In this document: positions 62,001-64,000 of the stretch, in pieces
Position numbering within the stretch: the stretch's first letter is position 1
Layout: the number at the start of each line of letters is the position of its first letter
Source of the DNA: Proruminimicrobium sp963666965
GTDB lineage: Bacteria > Elusimicrobiota > Endomicrobiia > Endomicrobiales > Endomicrobiaceae
Assembly (NCBI GenBank): GCA_963666965.1
Contig: OY762939.1
Span: forward strand, 1,773,533-1,837,532
Direction of reading: 5' to 3'
Length of the DNA: 64,000 bases
The notes under the pieces: model-generated
What the model saw: only the letters and a program-made list of their open reading frames with translations
The model's database searches: none
Told to the model about the DNA's origin: nothing
Program-made: the position numbers and the translations under genes

Positions 62001-64000
62001 GACGACAGCTTCTTGTCTTGCATAATCTTTTAATCCCTGCCATAACAAAGCATCTTCCGGAGACCTGTTGGAAATTTTTATATCTCCTAATTGTCTGTCC
62101 ATTTTAGCAAGTGCTAACGCATAATTTGCCCTTGCATTTGCAATGTCGGATGCGGAAGCATTGTCAGGCAAATTTATAACCTCTAAACATGCGTTTATAG
62201 CGTCGCCTATGGCGCTCATCGTTTTCGGAGTAGAAACCGGATTTCCGTTTTTATCCGTTAAAGAAGCCGTCTCGCTTAACACAAGAAATTGGAACATCAA
62301 ATCAAGTTCTTCTTCGCTGTATTGAGGGAACATCGTTCTTAACGCGGCATCCAAAACATCGGCTCCGCTTCCGGCAGGCAGATCTCCCTGCAGAGCATTG
62401 CCCAATTCATCTTTATGGTCAATAAAATCATTCACCAATTTCGGCAATCCTTCTTTCGATAAATCAACGCCTGACTGTTTTAACGCATATCCCAATTCCA
62501 ATGCGTCTAAACTTAAATTATATCCGTCTTGATGAGAAGCATTGTATGCAGACATATCTTTATAAGCATCCATCAGATATGATTTTGAAAGTGGTATTAT
62601 TATACCGGGCGTGCCTGTTTCTTCGTCACCGGGTGTCAATATATTTACTCCGCCTGTTTCGTCATCCATCCCAAAATTCAAACCAAATTCATTTATTTCC
62701 GCTCCGCTAAATTTCTTCCCGTTTATATTAACACCTAAATGTCCGTCATCACAAGTAAATCCTAATTTAACGCCGTCTTTGCCATTTATGCCTGCAGTAG
62801 AACTTGTTACCGCTTTATACTCATCTAAAAATCCTGCCGCTCCCTCATGTCCAGGCTGCGTATAATTATTTATTATATCCGTTGATGTTGTCGTTACTGA
62901 TTTTCCGTTTTTATCTTTCAATCCGGTATCTATCGTCCAATTATTTTTGTTAGAATTATATGTCGCCGTTGCACCGGTACCGCTCATCCCGTTTGTTGCA
63001 GTTAAAGTTGTATTTGTTTGAGTTACAAAATCTGCTGTTCTCTTTACTTTTTGTTCGTCTGTACCTTTACCGGATATTGACGATGCACTTACAGGTTGCG
63101 AACCGGGAACTTTCGTGTCTATCATAAAATCGTTGCTCGCTGCATCATAACTTGCCGTTGAGCCGGGTATTCCCGCAGTTGTAGTTTTGGCCGTCTGGGC
63201 ATTGCTTATAAACTGATCTATCTTTTTTTGATAGTCTTTTGGTTTAGCGTCTCCCAACACGTCTGACGCTTTTACAGAACCTACTCCCGGTATTCCGGTA
63301 TTGACGCTGAAATCATTTGTTCCTGGTATGTATGTTACTGTACCACCCGTAGCTTTAGCCATTTGTGTGGCAGCATTATCTCTTGCTACCAAATCGCCCA
63401 TATTATCTACGCTTGACCATGCCACTCCGCCTTCCGGTAAATTCCCGCCTTTTACCATAACTTCAGTTTGCTTGCCTGGTTGCTGCTGCGGAACGCTGAA
63501 AGTCATTCCTGTCCCTTCGGTAGCCTTATAATCTTGTGCAAATTTCACAGGGTCAACAGCAGACATAGGTATTGCTCCTTCTATTCTGGCGCCTGTCAAT
63601 TGCAAATCACTATTGCCATCCAACTTAATCTCTATGCCGGCATCTTCCAAAGCTTTCAATGCAGCTTTAGAATCCGGATCTGCTCCTTCCATGCTTCCTT
63701 TAACTATTTCTGTTTTTACTATAGTCCCTTTATCTTCGGCACTCATTTTGTCGTAATCTTCTTCGCTTATGACCTCTTTGTTCTTATCCTGTTCTTGTTT
63801 TATTTTATCTTTTGTATCCTGAGATATTATGGCTTCCTTCTGCTCCTTATTCATCTTGTCCAACAATGCAGCGGCCTTTCTTTGTTCCGCCTGCTGCTGT
63901 TGTCTGTATCTCTGCATATCAAGATATTCGTCTCTTTCTGTTTTCGGAGTAGTTTTTACAGGTTTTGGATCATCCGGAACTTCTACGTTGTATACTACAG
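36987..64000 (-). CDS. Giant multidomain protein 2, 5'-truncated by window edge
   Basis: At least 9,003 codons without a stop. The frame continues past 64000, so the Met at 63917 is only the first internal one; residues here are numbered from it. Order: Gln/Lys-rich helix; Gly/Thr-rich repeats (about 160-400); C39-like domain (C1329, H1428, D1444); helical FDPxG repeats (1,500-2,070); UBA-like repeats (2,480-2,725); long beta-rich regions homologous to giant 1; hydrophobic segment (about 5,470-5,725); SF2 motor (GTGAGKT with K6510, DEAD 6604-6607, QLVGRVLGTR 7082-7091); TM pair (about 7,755-7,810); caspase-like domain (H8295, C8347); CPBP-like EEVVFR (8513-8518); and a C-terminal C39-like domain (C8616, H8703). 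Paralogue of giant 1 with extra modules. Ends with TAG and the shared terminator. Function unknown. Confidence 0.85.
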   Translation of the reverse strand, partial: VVYNVEVPDDPKPVKTTPKTERDEYLDMQRYRQQQQAEQRKAAALLDKMNKEQKEAIISQDTKDKIKQEQDKNKEVISEEDYDKMSAEDKGTIVKTEIVKGSMEGADPDSKAALKALEDAGIEIKLDGNSDLQLTGARIEGAIPMSAVDPVKFAQDYKATEGTGMTFSVPQQQPGKQTEVMVKGGNLPEGGVAWSSVDNMGDLVARDNAATQMAKATGGTVTYIPGTNDFSVNTGIPGVGSVKASDVLGDAKPKDYQKKIDQFISNAQTAKTTTAGIPGSTASYDAASNDFMIDTKVPGSQPVSASSISGKGTDEQKVKRTADFVTQTNTTLTATNGMSGTGATATYNSNKNNWTIDTGLKDKNGKSVTTTSTDIINNYTQPGHEGAAGFLDEYKAVTSSTAGINGKDGVKLGFTCDDGHLGVNINGKKFSGAEINEFGLNFGMDDETGGVNILTPGDEETGTPGIIIPLSKSYLMDAYKDMSAYNASHQDGYNLSLDALELGYALKQSGVDLSKEGLPKLVNDFIDHKDELGNALQGDLPAGSGADVLDAALRTMFPQYSEEELDLMFQFLVLSETASLTDKNGNPVSTPKTMSAIGDAINACLEVINLPDNASASDIANARANYALALAKMDRQLGDIKISNRSPEDALLWQGLKDYARQEAVVALRDAIVSGGADGVNFGDDSSKAIKKATNTLGLTAFEKLVIYTQMPPDKFGAGSPFQQIGVGDNAYIYNAYTGEIFDKDGKLVDRMILNPSTKEWEFFGNGTQNTRFREKVTAMLKEASENGILVYDRNGLPAFVQLSEIDGSNDYIKNQVDGAVLNAFGDYLGISWYFPENSSGRRFVIDWENADGSYTRDYKTLADSTLMPDHMKTYTGEDGKQYLLDGNTSIVYLVDKNGNNRKYGTINWDFENNQCTGSNIPADILKKINDAGYMPRSVVKIDDKTFYDTKTGKVYKDGKEAGTAGWNKSGNGGYQVVINGLVDKDLTKKLQDLYLSGKIYVKKSDYKKARSAAIRANQNNEQRGYGVTIDLSQFNALNMVWLLNGKSVIAGVNATFQEKGYDPIEGYFTGFINSSGNVTDGYLDTIDPKTASLHKVGVESDFGKAPTNEQQNSNSNDITLGQTIANAELGPDGKTYTLTDVSRIGIKDNKAKKLSNGDILKKGSEVKGIKIDDKNGTADGALIQGGSIVAMTMGEDGTWSAGGFVYVDTEITIYSKDTKKNETVTINTCYDQSGNGIIVNLDSIVNANLQNSKSFTLAGIGEVIIANGILTGYGTNKEEINNKLTMMRENIKMLDIMIQGGYDKYMVSELEKLMQDESFKNALKDQGIEIDENNLNIVITYLNTVIANGGSIVNCSAFALIDLLGESEGITAFVQALAIDIATGNFAQNNDLADTKAQNISISMYAMQISLKLMGKDYSGYENINSDDIVKLMQSNDGKIILRVSSNNNGVLDHFITLTMDESGNVIVNDPNKAGISPIAPAALGDYLTKTYGAETVKQWEVLTNADASNIQGFSGTKVDTERMKKIAGSTDVSSRAFAEGIVTAVQAYQNGDETALAEYFKTWDSDFSKLLGNGWGASIWSIGINTKWLSPEDYYVIIQKLGMQGLNELLVFVEKQEGAETREAVRKQFADTIISSNFALTLVDVYNTGDVKQIEKFIEIFDPSGVKLAGNRNNVSNWLNDNDFNNIIMGLGTDGINQLVSIEALRQNKDSIENIFREKIKSGNFASLMVSSYKAGHLDDFLTIFDPTGSKLSGEQKGNWLNNDDFKTITDGLGQTGLTDLFTSMKNNEAMTSDYKIKILDKFESKVDISQVNDELKAWIVETRLQNANAKEDASLINNIINNESYKSVITYMINNGMSGTIKAAADISIKFMLTDKYGYTNYDDLKEVINIFNSFGSGLISGEILMDAAVYSVEFITNGSIDRLGEVIDYFTKQSGLDVNKFIEENKDNPENVNDATFAIGLIAASRQGEEVLSQYLSVFDISGEKLSTVVNGGAIYDNISIDTNVIIEGLGWKGTETLFKVIEKTLTIEQVNDIKIGFGDKVHSDTFMTMLTTSWNDGNDEGLKKFLSIFDPAGDKLSLTAWNNQSLDTGFLATIASEDEGIGLSGLETILSYYGQINSSVAGKIKGCFTDSLDVKTFIQDVQTLTGDKLSSYLTVYGGKLINLDSTQYQSVIFKVVPVLGQKEVERILTANGKFRIQSDIIFIDGQQYTLISKNIADKSFLDTLLSGDLTAENNDCYLLDAQGNMVSLNDKSIADVNIFKNGSVSIEFKNAEESNNPPDIINIDTNEYGVRTQTTQKAVQTGNGQYNIEINRIHVYNGVVIADETITGTVNRDFFATGREIENAQWIRKTYTGKDGYEKGIYVAQQINGNLSRIKYDDTGNISMFTPGENGVDSFYFDSEGRTSDVQHFEAESPNFWRSLIQPAATLFTGKEYSYIEGQDVLPIGYVQPVDVTAEDIGAEQYASFKNIEAMLLTPRERAARDLSEQYSGYADIMNTLINNSGGDTQDEIRAGVIAQINNIETLSAKLEAAGYKNITNQQMFTMLQESTPDTAFASYDKSKKIEGFKSNPVIQSWKETFGADLTDEQIWTVLNGTGAEQAVQKFQNIILLSNEIEKKYPQSAIGAEEAAFMLSQANGNVETAIANYNNAKTQESVTAFQTKVDSTQLAKYGITNEDIIGFINTSSGNVADAIVFFNNICALGKQLDDSSLSFTDLQSRLNDAGGNVPTAVATYGSEKALEFDVKTLTTGISGSKDLQTAYEQRFGVSFTNDVQVQEHITALLRPVVGETQTPEMVMQGLMVNLEESENIDSEVTTTYDEDTQTAEVKADIEKSDDATNTEQIYDRTIIYGPDGKPLQETVEKTETVTATVDNPDGGSSENSYKKGEVISDTQAKTTFEYVFGDKGIAKVYIETLKKDFLNYGSLPGVATFINGFKEFLSPNVTRQAEQTDTYALTEKDEVDKSTKLSSDISDTTTLDLNGNSPDKIAVSDPVAAEILAKFNPNFTGFSFIDSFVFNTNVDMLKGTASSEAMVIGSSLDGKYTEQGEQREYTADTQAIQTSINTKGFEDTITKISNESSQWILGATSSAKEFLTAITKSIFVRTETSIIEKDGFGRTRQEEISIEGKDHLNGDEKFSLEGIVESSYTDKGGQATVQTSVLNLPDGKVIPLASSFYDTVNLETIKNIPVPALTGQQVQQLPAVEDLTEIAINLSESGEQTSEQLQATYDPSWSVMTKEEYENFAHSIVFSNNAAINNTEGGGVYIDLTKVDTTKIRYNSSTGEYNLDGVPCEYLNYNKTVNGTTITTDKNGISDGNAGIFTGTLNAKSVLSGVMVFDNPAKTNIDILTTTDANGSSSGTNETLQGQTVAQWTIDQYGNQVLTQMTNVEQVVIQDGTARGFTDGDILKNGSVYYGKTVAGNVQYGNGTFKAVKYNETTKKWDAGDGMATCTFSEKISSTKGDVTISVTYDTTGKSQVSNIEGLQEGAELYLPGEYNSVFFNSDMPADANFGFKVVDGQLVSTGKVNGLSQNETINLGESFNITITPSKTGSGITYKINGDFTYTGNANGVTIKKVFNFTDGYNGEKGTCLVTTDRTTKLFDGKYYIENFVTETKNGITTVTTFNASMSENQSGKNSVSMIKTESGSGLDERSISNLYNAVVLLGAEGIESITLLADTREIKITFTEAGKKAIAKANGVSEEQLKESIKINSSDNISNLGSLYNKMVFGDNLGAVLEVSEVPNAMQWKDYTIDTETGIIYVKNQKGTYTAQGFIDGNGTIRVLENGQFKVVQYTGADTVGGVINEMFPIVGIITGSEPTLGQLISDNKSKYIGLPSGVQINTFEDVKTLYKSMTDVYNDTTRYSDIQKIMYTAFIASESVLSMSSGSQIPTPIDIVTWASNGAVNFVNALKKITDLGEDNFNTQVQAYGITSNNIVRAVMYDSLLGTINPVNPYNISKFAIDVVKSESMVSEQEWTIDNLDNIAKLMLVGVTVTPKGADFSLTPDMAQAVKVLADSNILTLAGDGTLNSIKFDQETKSFYFDKTFNISDLNIPDDLKITSQEQQYRISIGSNGSITALDTKTLEPVKFNCQASDSTDKLTDGYFTNIGLVISGNKLVLNRLDFVNTTGQEMNINKEASSSASGGSLPYVNTKGKITETENGYTVSGANSVITMIGGSWTVLGIGTTAWTGSVLLAGGVPVSVTNGSFVYGQAGWQQTSKENSKWAILNQRAFQQACEKEIGQIKDMDKIIGVQVATNIPSSVSEIVFAIIEAKNKEFNTLIKSSDNGYVVTANAPPEFTVTVVPNSGFNIEGITIQSSSEIILKNSKMNEKGYYAGTDISKANVNIPEGYILKTDNGEITDFETSFKAGERISLGNALKNSYPSGKIVNVLPVKRMNTTYAAGTIELYVDETGVLRTKNNLYQKYPVSSTDSYDAEYLKSQYEKDSTVFKISAGAEVIISNGILTVLDATVAVRGMEVENSEYQDNPVTKTSTSKNQERPESYFIGSTVKTEDKIGVTGDFYHYSDATISQVFSTVSIYNAKSKITSYGSSYITGLGYFSSGTVTGVLDEEGNLQWKSESGDIVFTQSIDYNGDKIEKKTIIGSTLNENGTYSGETKVTINGEEATGFTNVVDSDTGRTIDIIWTASYEKNPNYNPEDENSQEQEYIIKSPTAYFVDFATGTKVNKLQDMGQQVQIAGNTYSFSQYQGETLSLNGALQFTITGQDGIIKGYCGNIRTINNSNVVSEGTEATITSLADVKDDVVDRTAATADIDIDEDSYIFITENGKVYSIEDYKEGSSTNFLQTLKQISDGQQYGTVQKDGTVSYVYTKDNKSVTLNFFNNGTAWESGVKIGNCWFSYNGKDYNKYKSVYVLVTDEKGKISVDTSRYGDNFESGKLKNNGVIKVEVDEVFGVKVELVYDAKKGFLSPEESGQQGFDPSFFGEGSKNPFYYYTNGKETTYGENGEKIFFGYNDSGILCAMVQSETKKEITKEEYVNSVYSKLIEQSKEGLRLSGENYGSDTFQIYMYMTKTEWNNLSKEQKAVYEKVCEATYENVTSVDIARIGSDKSLYGDMGLGEVNIEDLTGTQYSTYTQYVDTIVILKRPEADIKADIMRYIDNYIGSTGMNYEYDKVQELAISDLYVRNGYFSDALGINFSGDYKINSITLNKGILSISANVIDVNINGSDEIELKGQFVDTSDGDKPSGSSKSDKKNTPVSTDESLYGFGIKFDTNSKLETSVTISKNGSDKIGMQVSFEINTKELFEQQKQFSLNAGYANPITNLTITGFLAGTNLYTTADTFFVNNKNQLFTNTGVNDTFNVNYYTQLKNGMHIFLDADTQLTDLAQAIAKNITDKTGQENGINAEGIQITRIVTDVNGNKIIGTLISGETVPQWSIKYQGTDNKFGSTTYNTQKNKLDYGWNGNVDFTQSELTLQKSGGARFLEQIGGVFVAIAGIFEGAWDAIFNGGFYVENACFKTSASLFLDKQQSQVTSGETESALWAGIAGIVAIAVTIVTGGAAAAFSAGIMSAIFWTAGAVMSVAMAAQSAFNASECFQRGDIAGGLINLGSAILSIVTGGVLANSLGSFGKGLAKGLLSGFTKEAFKEGMKYWLKSGFSAIKTQFKNLLAPVAKEALKVSIKNLGRNIGIGALTGAAGKVATDYVVSQIYGSEFNIGESFIKGLVIGGLSGIALTGVGKLSLVTVVSKGMTVVMINRSIDSAFHNFKEGNIGAGIFDLSMAVIFATMSMVDNANKSVAKSTEEIQTGREGVKEIKTKISDTVHGSNFGFADKVKLHIQNATNIGLAFTTLSVVQTVTSNIVSGKGFFDGVRLQDMIAMYTGGVLVGGVLSVAAPGFTTLWAGGTQGISQLEGISGNIQAVLNGIVTNPLGTLFSGMNSAVNLSKFKTFGSPVFNAIGSIIKQGWNSIFNPDKTVKENFWGSLKTDLLKAYGNTLFRNMDTMTNAEIAESWGAVRSSFGTGLFVSPFYQMAAPGQAMFGNGVLNNLTSRWAESKSGGIFGAFFGLDNILAKIPGLGSALNMLQFELVGKGFGAIGKEIDQALGLKSEYNSSGKLVGFFEFFLSNASMLLVPSKLNQGVVTQYLDSEIRKQNQGVIMNLFTNSSKYGLSSEIIGKFQLQSLEFLNTTDILFRICNDANSNFKMIEGKDKQPIDLKEIFLDRLAQIAKTEAEQNANRTVNINGKDITYAGMFDMIANKEGMGLALIARLDKLYASDPAYIGVFTDAVKDIATRYPSLATELSKLECVKNAEQLSKASQEIAQKYAEMVNNFNNLNSTDKSKYNNSASLYILSVMQDESYSSLRMSLCHFVDWNDVAVQKVFGSAAFKEVMSEFNSKAVSYTNAIKNNQLKDNDEAKKFRGTDVLKSVLTLESGVKINFDFQTIATLKFDLAFASIYGYGNSGIAESAYLKAIYNNFFGDSQTMYNGGNIISKTEAFNNKGELINKPSLAQLTTLFETSIQVQIGSCVSGGFGFSKDLYEGITGIFEKTIVRAYNENIAVSGKELKEAIQKIQEINIFGTGAGKTSVVSVLFPALKLVNDIKGEYTVICADIDTNVNNLKGRISGLYGSNYDLLKADKDNIKDVKTSTALFMTYTDYAFAMLDKNSPLKDKVGLMIGDEADMSVYLSKVMTSASSGFESANSDMYKMFKSLVDGNNAKYLQGAIAEAEKLLSGDPIFKDMKAQLDRFKNNTITEADIKSIRTELTNLSQRKDINDTVRYNITEILKGLAPDVTGKIIAKEGSSSAKMLELVQRALEINLKERTKVLLSDEYYDKVYKSGYEQILKNFVNNMAGVGNTNNLYGTGFSLKEVLNNVLMSKLTWSYGVDYGIGKDEQGNMKVMLITNGALIDLVPGVGYKQIIEMEMLSKYNNIINSAEYKNSAPEKQFSLTKDCSIGGMTGIGDREHSSIAIINAIKQARGFIGLSGTYSASAQQAMGFNANYYTPATSVKLTGVDSYVDKGDKVIKLHISQPAVTTFGAFEQPLLSILSGHITIMALNTQAKIDLFKDYALLLGAVSQADYDGTGKIAWFDAGMSKEAGLNFAKNKDGKYTCFIGTYEQLGRGVDIDISKVPGVDKNTKVDLFAVDSHLSYKSAVEQLVGRVLGTRFSDQAKDTDGKLIKNIKVYFISDLSTIQTYSSKQESKITTLNTEAVKKSVSAEQYLALINDRVYGKGQQGREAEDKIVAQSGALEYVAGKTSYIGRPYVNSAADLDKILTVMGVNDSQKEAIITGLQEKNLHNKYELTENGSVTVGYVLQLLGYDTDGSKNDRGMMKVVQALFGDSTDISKMTVQEQFNFALENVVKLQKADILTSNSTNGLSLNDIVSVFKAIETVDTVIKTENGVDVIDMAKFAEKLSQYQEHGLTGLISGEQFNSLNNKVKSLQDAIKAKAEISRENTEKIEQLSANIIKKFFQVQMIKYTEAKAEKDVQKALTNVNAERQNLLEQYMTDKDGNSVIPFVLAAQIDTANGILLFGDLSINNSINILHANNSLCQRIVWSRVDCGKFIEFAGNGYSGFTDYLYKEKASSEHLYLSIDISEKIAALDPKEHLFVKDRPILGYKITSSNLQDLPEIIRENLGKTDSIDRASYEQYLAKNIGSVIVLQMSDGELDFYIVGKDTYEKSYQNVDTAQVETKNSGLIEGFGKKDFMPDFTDSNYVGLLKTKEIRMVLASDLGFDIGQQVILGASFGEVQIKPAGEDVYFVINPEGGYYICDIDSETGLPASYVRKDGNTVSSAVQTAAPVSAETPDTDRTSVQKVTFGQMLKNAFSKLSLPTVIASLSYIGAIAASVANSDINAGVAVGIATLIGMGFHYIYNKFASPENAMSIINDKSEVTIIDRYFAKGSYERDGSGNIVIDSVAVREDEVKTILSFCSGWPMESYNIKAINDFILACHDYISNSKNKDSMENLKFIIQESNYQTVIQILRNDNTDKIIESIFDFDAGHEKKGKYYIIDSVPVSRYIVYDLFRLDEFSEEKSIEKSIFDSGMGRLIIDKQLNEENKKEIVEQCKNFYKTHELDYSSYEPTVRVHNTTVSKSCIDESFKIKVLYSIADTDIDADTMIFYWHNMSSNFNVQYLSNSYIVNLYKRGIAVTAEDCIKLENVSAIKEELLMQGQENGFALTQENIDEYIALKCFVSANYDAGIKPDQLLKLLSKGNGGLLLKVLTDEGFNSVYNSGFVGEENISGKEYRVKFQAALAVTRNMMEVLKGQDKYNFNGFSDIVSEFTKYYFKVLDVAGNMPYLNSSYKAIVEIAGGTQFEPKSFEDLFNRLQISRDNIVIFDEDVKSFSKFRFLRSIKDMVPNQKYYVAFDGHGAPSVYVTGGKLAALGFDPVNLISVRELANSLIEAYENGVNLSDVTLDLSTCYSYYSSKKLLAYLEKAGIDQKPVIYAAAGLENLYSYGSANGGNSTLALHEYIMNNNKTDDLTLRDVIMSQIYSNLSNPTLFFSNSEMTESYNKMVNRVKEMYSAENQGKEISDRVKPLTLKFDFIQISFLKFVQGQLSSMKNPVYEMSMFSEEQSKMLHDFAPVWEEVVFRTVPALVAIANPILGGALFVAFQVGFIVAHAVSQYNSQSSLQSLELPLNEQTNAEALYSGAGVKKQPLIDIENTTADIREQGVIVAVEGTKVATILDNCAEATVEALGKVIALVPLTKAAIEINPFAEDARMVAGLDKSLDKATTMGELREKTGFEYRTLSETEVEQLGTPFVAYINSKEADKAGHVITVTKVSNGMITYSDNTVKDGEISIGRLYEMGFEGLVLASETSTVGTKVSSLRENTEKVIGKEAYDKLSAAGKKLANEIVNGVTKPQDMNTTLSALLAICKDGDAVAAMLGYAGMKDATDRRDITAKYYEKVGQVLALKQVSEADKQVSIKLLAMARDVIFMASGNEKAAQMLNNSQIKAEDIISMLVVSKAVNQNVLVADSRTSVAKADSEDFVIDIEKLQNAVKEKISITDAKKALEDLSAMLETNGRGSASMPMSLMKLSDVRAVAQAA
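37653..38120 (-). other. C39-like cysteine protease domain, C-terminal (giant 2)
   Basis: Cys8616, His8703 and the Asp 16 residues on are the same as in giant 1, because the domain lies within the near-identical 3' cassette. Confidence 0.55.
38238..38405 (-). other. CPBP/CAAX-protease-like fragment (giant 2)
   Basis: APVWEEVVFR (EE at 8513-8514, Arg8518), then two hydrophobic stretches with a FIVAH near the end. The EExxxR and following F/HxxxH-type motifs recall glutamic CPBP intramembrane proteases, but the segment is only about 55 aa, much shorter than the family. Confidence 0.35.
38688..39110 (-). other. Caspase-like (CHAT/clostripain-type) His-Cys protease domain (giant 2)
   Basis: A strand ending in FDGHG (His8295) and, 52 residues later, LDLSTC (Cys8347) at the end of a second strand: the His-Gly / Cys dyad arrangement of clan CD peptidases. 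A following strand (PVIYAAAG) fits the fold. Not found in giant 1. Confidence 0.6.
40480..40660 (-). other. Hydrophobic TM-like pair after the motor (giant 2)
   Basis: Two hydrophobic stretches (VIASLSYIGAIAAS and GVAVGIATLIGMGFHYIY) separated by a short Asn/Asp loop. Giant 1 has a comparable hydrophobic pair in the same relative position after its motor. Confidence 0.5.
42588..44480 (-). other. SF2 / SecA-like DEAD motor domain (giant 2)
   Basis: Canonical Walker A GTGAGKTS (K6510), DEAD box (6604-6607), GLSGT (6908-6912, compare GMSGT in giant 1), a motif V-like GRGVDID and motif VI QLVGRVLGTR (7082-7091). All core motor motifs are intact, so ATPase activity is plausible. Confidence 0.8.
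46740..47505 (-). other. Hydrophobic membrane-like region (giant 2)
   Basis: Repeated long hydrophobic stretches (for example GIVAIAVTIVTGG, WTAGAVMSVAMAA and GGLSGIALTGVG), corresponding to the hydrophobic region of giant 1 and at the same distance upstream of the motor. Confidence 0.55.
55740..56480 (-). repeat. UBA-like three-helix repeats (giant 2)
   Basis: About five units of 37-50 aa with the UBA/CUE-type end of helix 2 into helix 3. Examples are MLSQANGNVETAIANY, FINTSSGNVADAIVFF and RLNDAGGNVPTAVATY; weaker ones are VLNGTGAEQAVQKF and MLQESTPDTAFASY. The L..A.GNV..A pattern is typical of UBA folds; binding to ubiquitin is not shown. Confidence 0.5.
57700..59420 (-). repeat. FDPxG helical repeats (giant 2)
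   Basis: Five spaced copies of a helical unit ending (I/V)FD(P/I)(S/T/A)G.KLS. A degenerate first copy (WDSDFSKL) lies near 59300; the others lie near 59000, 58750, 58040 and 57760. Each is preceded by (N/T)FA..L...Y..G. The rest of each unit is alpha-helical with GLG turns. Unknown family. Confidence 0.65.
59508..60020 (-). other. C39-like cysteine protease domain (giant 2, N-terminal side)
   Basis: Cys1329 (VNCSAFALIDLL), His1428 (DHFITLTM) and Asp1444 followed by Pro (VNDPNKAG): C-H 99, H-D 16. The DP-x-x-x-G ending is the classical C39 C-terminal motif and is the best family evidence among the four domains. Confidence 0.65.
62700..63420 (-). repeat. Gly/Thr-rich repeats near the N-terminal side of giant 2
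   Basis: About four degenerate units of about 60-70 aa around a pattern T.G..(T/A).Y....N(D/N)(F/W).(V/I).T..P, visible as TVTYIPGTNDFSVNTG, STASYDAASNDFMIDT, ATATYNSNKNNWTIDT and a weaker fourth. Likely small beta modules; no family assigned. Confidence 0.55.

Overview
This is a low-GC bacterial chromosome segment. The organism has two membranes: a lipobox lipoprotein sits at the left edge and apolipoprotein N-acyltransferase (Lnt) is present. A long PPi-type phosphofructokinase, a standalone MetH-activation-like protein and giant multidomain ORFs recall Elusimicrobiota (Endomicrobium-like) or neighbouring phyla such as Omnitrophota. This placement is inference, since there is no rRNA or other marker in the window. 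I saw no tRNA, insertion sequence, CRISPR array or prophage.

Left part (1-13.8 kb): two + strand genes (a lipoprotein with TPR-like helices, and a MetH-activation-domain protein) converge at a bidirectional terminator on a minus-strand block. Read in the direction of transcription, that block holds panB-panC-HAMP-like membrane protein-nadB, which overlap or nearly touch and follow a good promoter. Next come uvrA, two tandem GT-C type glycosyltransferases, and PPi-dependent phosphofructokinase, which has its own promoter.

Right part (13.8-64 kb): two giant paralogous minus-strand genes dominate. Giant 1 (6,894 aa, complete) and giant 2 (more than 9,000 aa, running off the right edge) have the same order of parts. 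This is an N-terminal C39-like cysteine-protease domain, long beta-rich repeat regions, a hydrophobic segment, an SF2/SecA-like ATPase motor, and a C-terminal C39-like domain. Giant 1 has a signal peptide; the start of giant 2 is outside the window. Giant 2 additionally has UBA-like repeats, FDPxG helical repeats, a caspase-like His/Cys domain and a CPBP-protease-like fragment.

The last 1.14 kb of the two giants, including an identical terminator, differ by only 6 bases, while the rest is strongly diverged. This points to recent gene conversion or cassette exchange. Between the giants lie lnt and a small two-TM protein whose leader resembles that of giant 1. A terminator-like hairpin separates the small gene from giant 1, right before the giant's ribosome-binding site. 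The giants are the best candidate here for an undescribed system: huge exported, possibly self-processing proteins carrying an ATP-driven motor.
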